Shown here: one piece after another, positions 6,315-6,697 of the stretch
Layout of the letters: every line of letters starts with the position of its first letter
How positions within the stretch are numbered: position 1 is the stretch's first letter
From: Pseudomonadota bacterium
Lineage (GTDB): Bacteria; Pseudomonadota; Alphaproteobacteria; Sphingomonadales; Sphingomonadaceae
NCBI GenBank assembly: GCA_947474905.1
Contig: CANJKQ010000053.1
Span: 1-6,697, forward strand
Reading direction: 5' to 3'
Length of the DNA: 6,697 bases
The notes under the pieces: model-generated
What the model was told of the DNA's origin: nothing
The model's input: the letters and a program-made list of their open reading frames with translations, nothing else
The model's database searches: none
Program-made: the position numbers and the translations under genes

Positions 6315-6697
6315 TCAACCGATCAGGCCGCCATCATTGGCACTGCGCGCCATCAACCTGCCAATCGCGTCGAACAGCGCATCCATTGCCACGGGCTTGA
6401 ACAGCACTTCATCGGCGCCATGGCTAAAGCATTGTTCGCGCAGCCCGACGCCGGCGTCGGCCGTCACCACGATGATCGGCAATTGCCCCTTGATATCGGC
6501 GCGTTCACGGATGCGACGAATGGCGGTCAGCCCGTCCATGCCCGGCATGCGCAGGTCCATCAGCACGACGTCAAAGCTATGCGCGTCGATCAGCGCCAAC
6601 CCGGTTTCGGCATCGGGCGCCTCGATCATGTCGGCGCCGGCGACATCAAGCATATCCTTGACGACGCGCCGATTCATCGGGTCGTCTTCGACAAACA
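6315..6697 (-). CDS. Response-regulator receiver domain (5' end outside window)
   Basis: Phosphoryl-acceptor domain of a two-component system. 126 residues and the stop are visible; the reading frame is open to the window edge. All active-site positions are present: the acidic cluster in FVEDDP at the visible N-terminus, the phospho-aspartate in VVLMDLRMPGMDG (visible residue 47), the switch threonine in IIVVTAD (78) and the lysine in LFKP (100). After the receiver fold only a short tail, ARSANDGGLIG, remains, so there is no DNA-binding output domain. An internal ATG at 6677 lies after the acidic cluster and is not the start. Either this is a stand-alone DivK/CpdR-like regulator missing only a few N-terminal residues, or it is the C-terminal receiver of a hybrid histidine kinase that continues past 6697. 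The AraC-type gene follows 57 bases downstream, suggesting co-transcription. Confidence 0.9.
   Translation of the reverse strand, partial: FVEDDPMNRRVVKDMLDVAGADMIEAPDAETGLALIDAHSFDVVLMDLRMPGMDGLTAIRRIRERADIKGQLPIIVVTADAGVGLREQCFSHGADEVLFKPVAMDALFDAIGRLMARSANDGGLIG

Overview
The window reads as a stretch of a GC-rich alphaproteobacterial chromosome, most likely from the order Sphingomonadales. The reasons are the methyltransferase-tolC gene pair, which is a recurrent alphaproteobacterial arrangement, a long TonB-dependent receptor of the type sphingomonads carry in many copies, and the overall base composition. The lineage is inferred from sequence style and gene context, not from a search. 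Every gene I can support lies on the minus strand, so transcription runs from high to low coordinates.

Layout in the direction of transcription: (1) 6697-6315 is a receiver (phospho-acceptor) domain whose start lies outside the window. It is either a single-domain response regulator or the tail of a hybrid histidine kinase. (2) 6257-5334 is an AraC-family activator with an N-terminal cupin-like sensor domain and probably a TTG start. (3) 5333-4956 is a 378-base non-coding region, less GC-rich than its surroundings. It holds an 18-bp perfect palindrome with the LacI-family operator pattern, a small inverted repeat, a candidate promoter, and two identical 11-bp direct repeats 50 bp apart. (4) 4955-2262 is an 897-residue TonB-dependent outer-membrane receptor, followed by a clear rho-independent terminator. 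(5) 2125-2052 is tRNA-Cys(GCA) with an encoded CCA. (6) 1929-1264 is a divergent PCMT-type methyltransferase, and 1252-1 is a TolC-family outer-membrane efflux/secretion channel cut by the window edge. These two are 11 bases apart and form an operon.

Functionally there are three units. The receiver and AraC genes are regulatory. The receptor is a nutrient-uptake gene with its own regulated upstream region and terminator; its substrate cannot be read from the sequence. The methyltransferase-tolC operon is envelope/efflux housekeeping. The most interesting part is the receptor's control region, where several different operator-like elements are stacked in front of one gene next to an AraC-type activator. 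I see no CRISPR array, insertion sequence, prophage, toxin-antitoxin pair or other novel multi-gene system.
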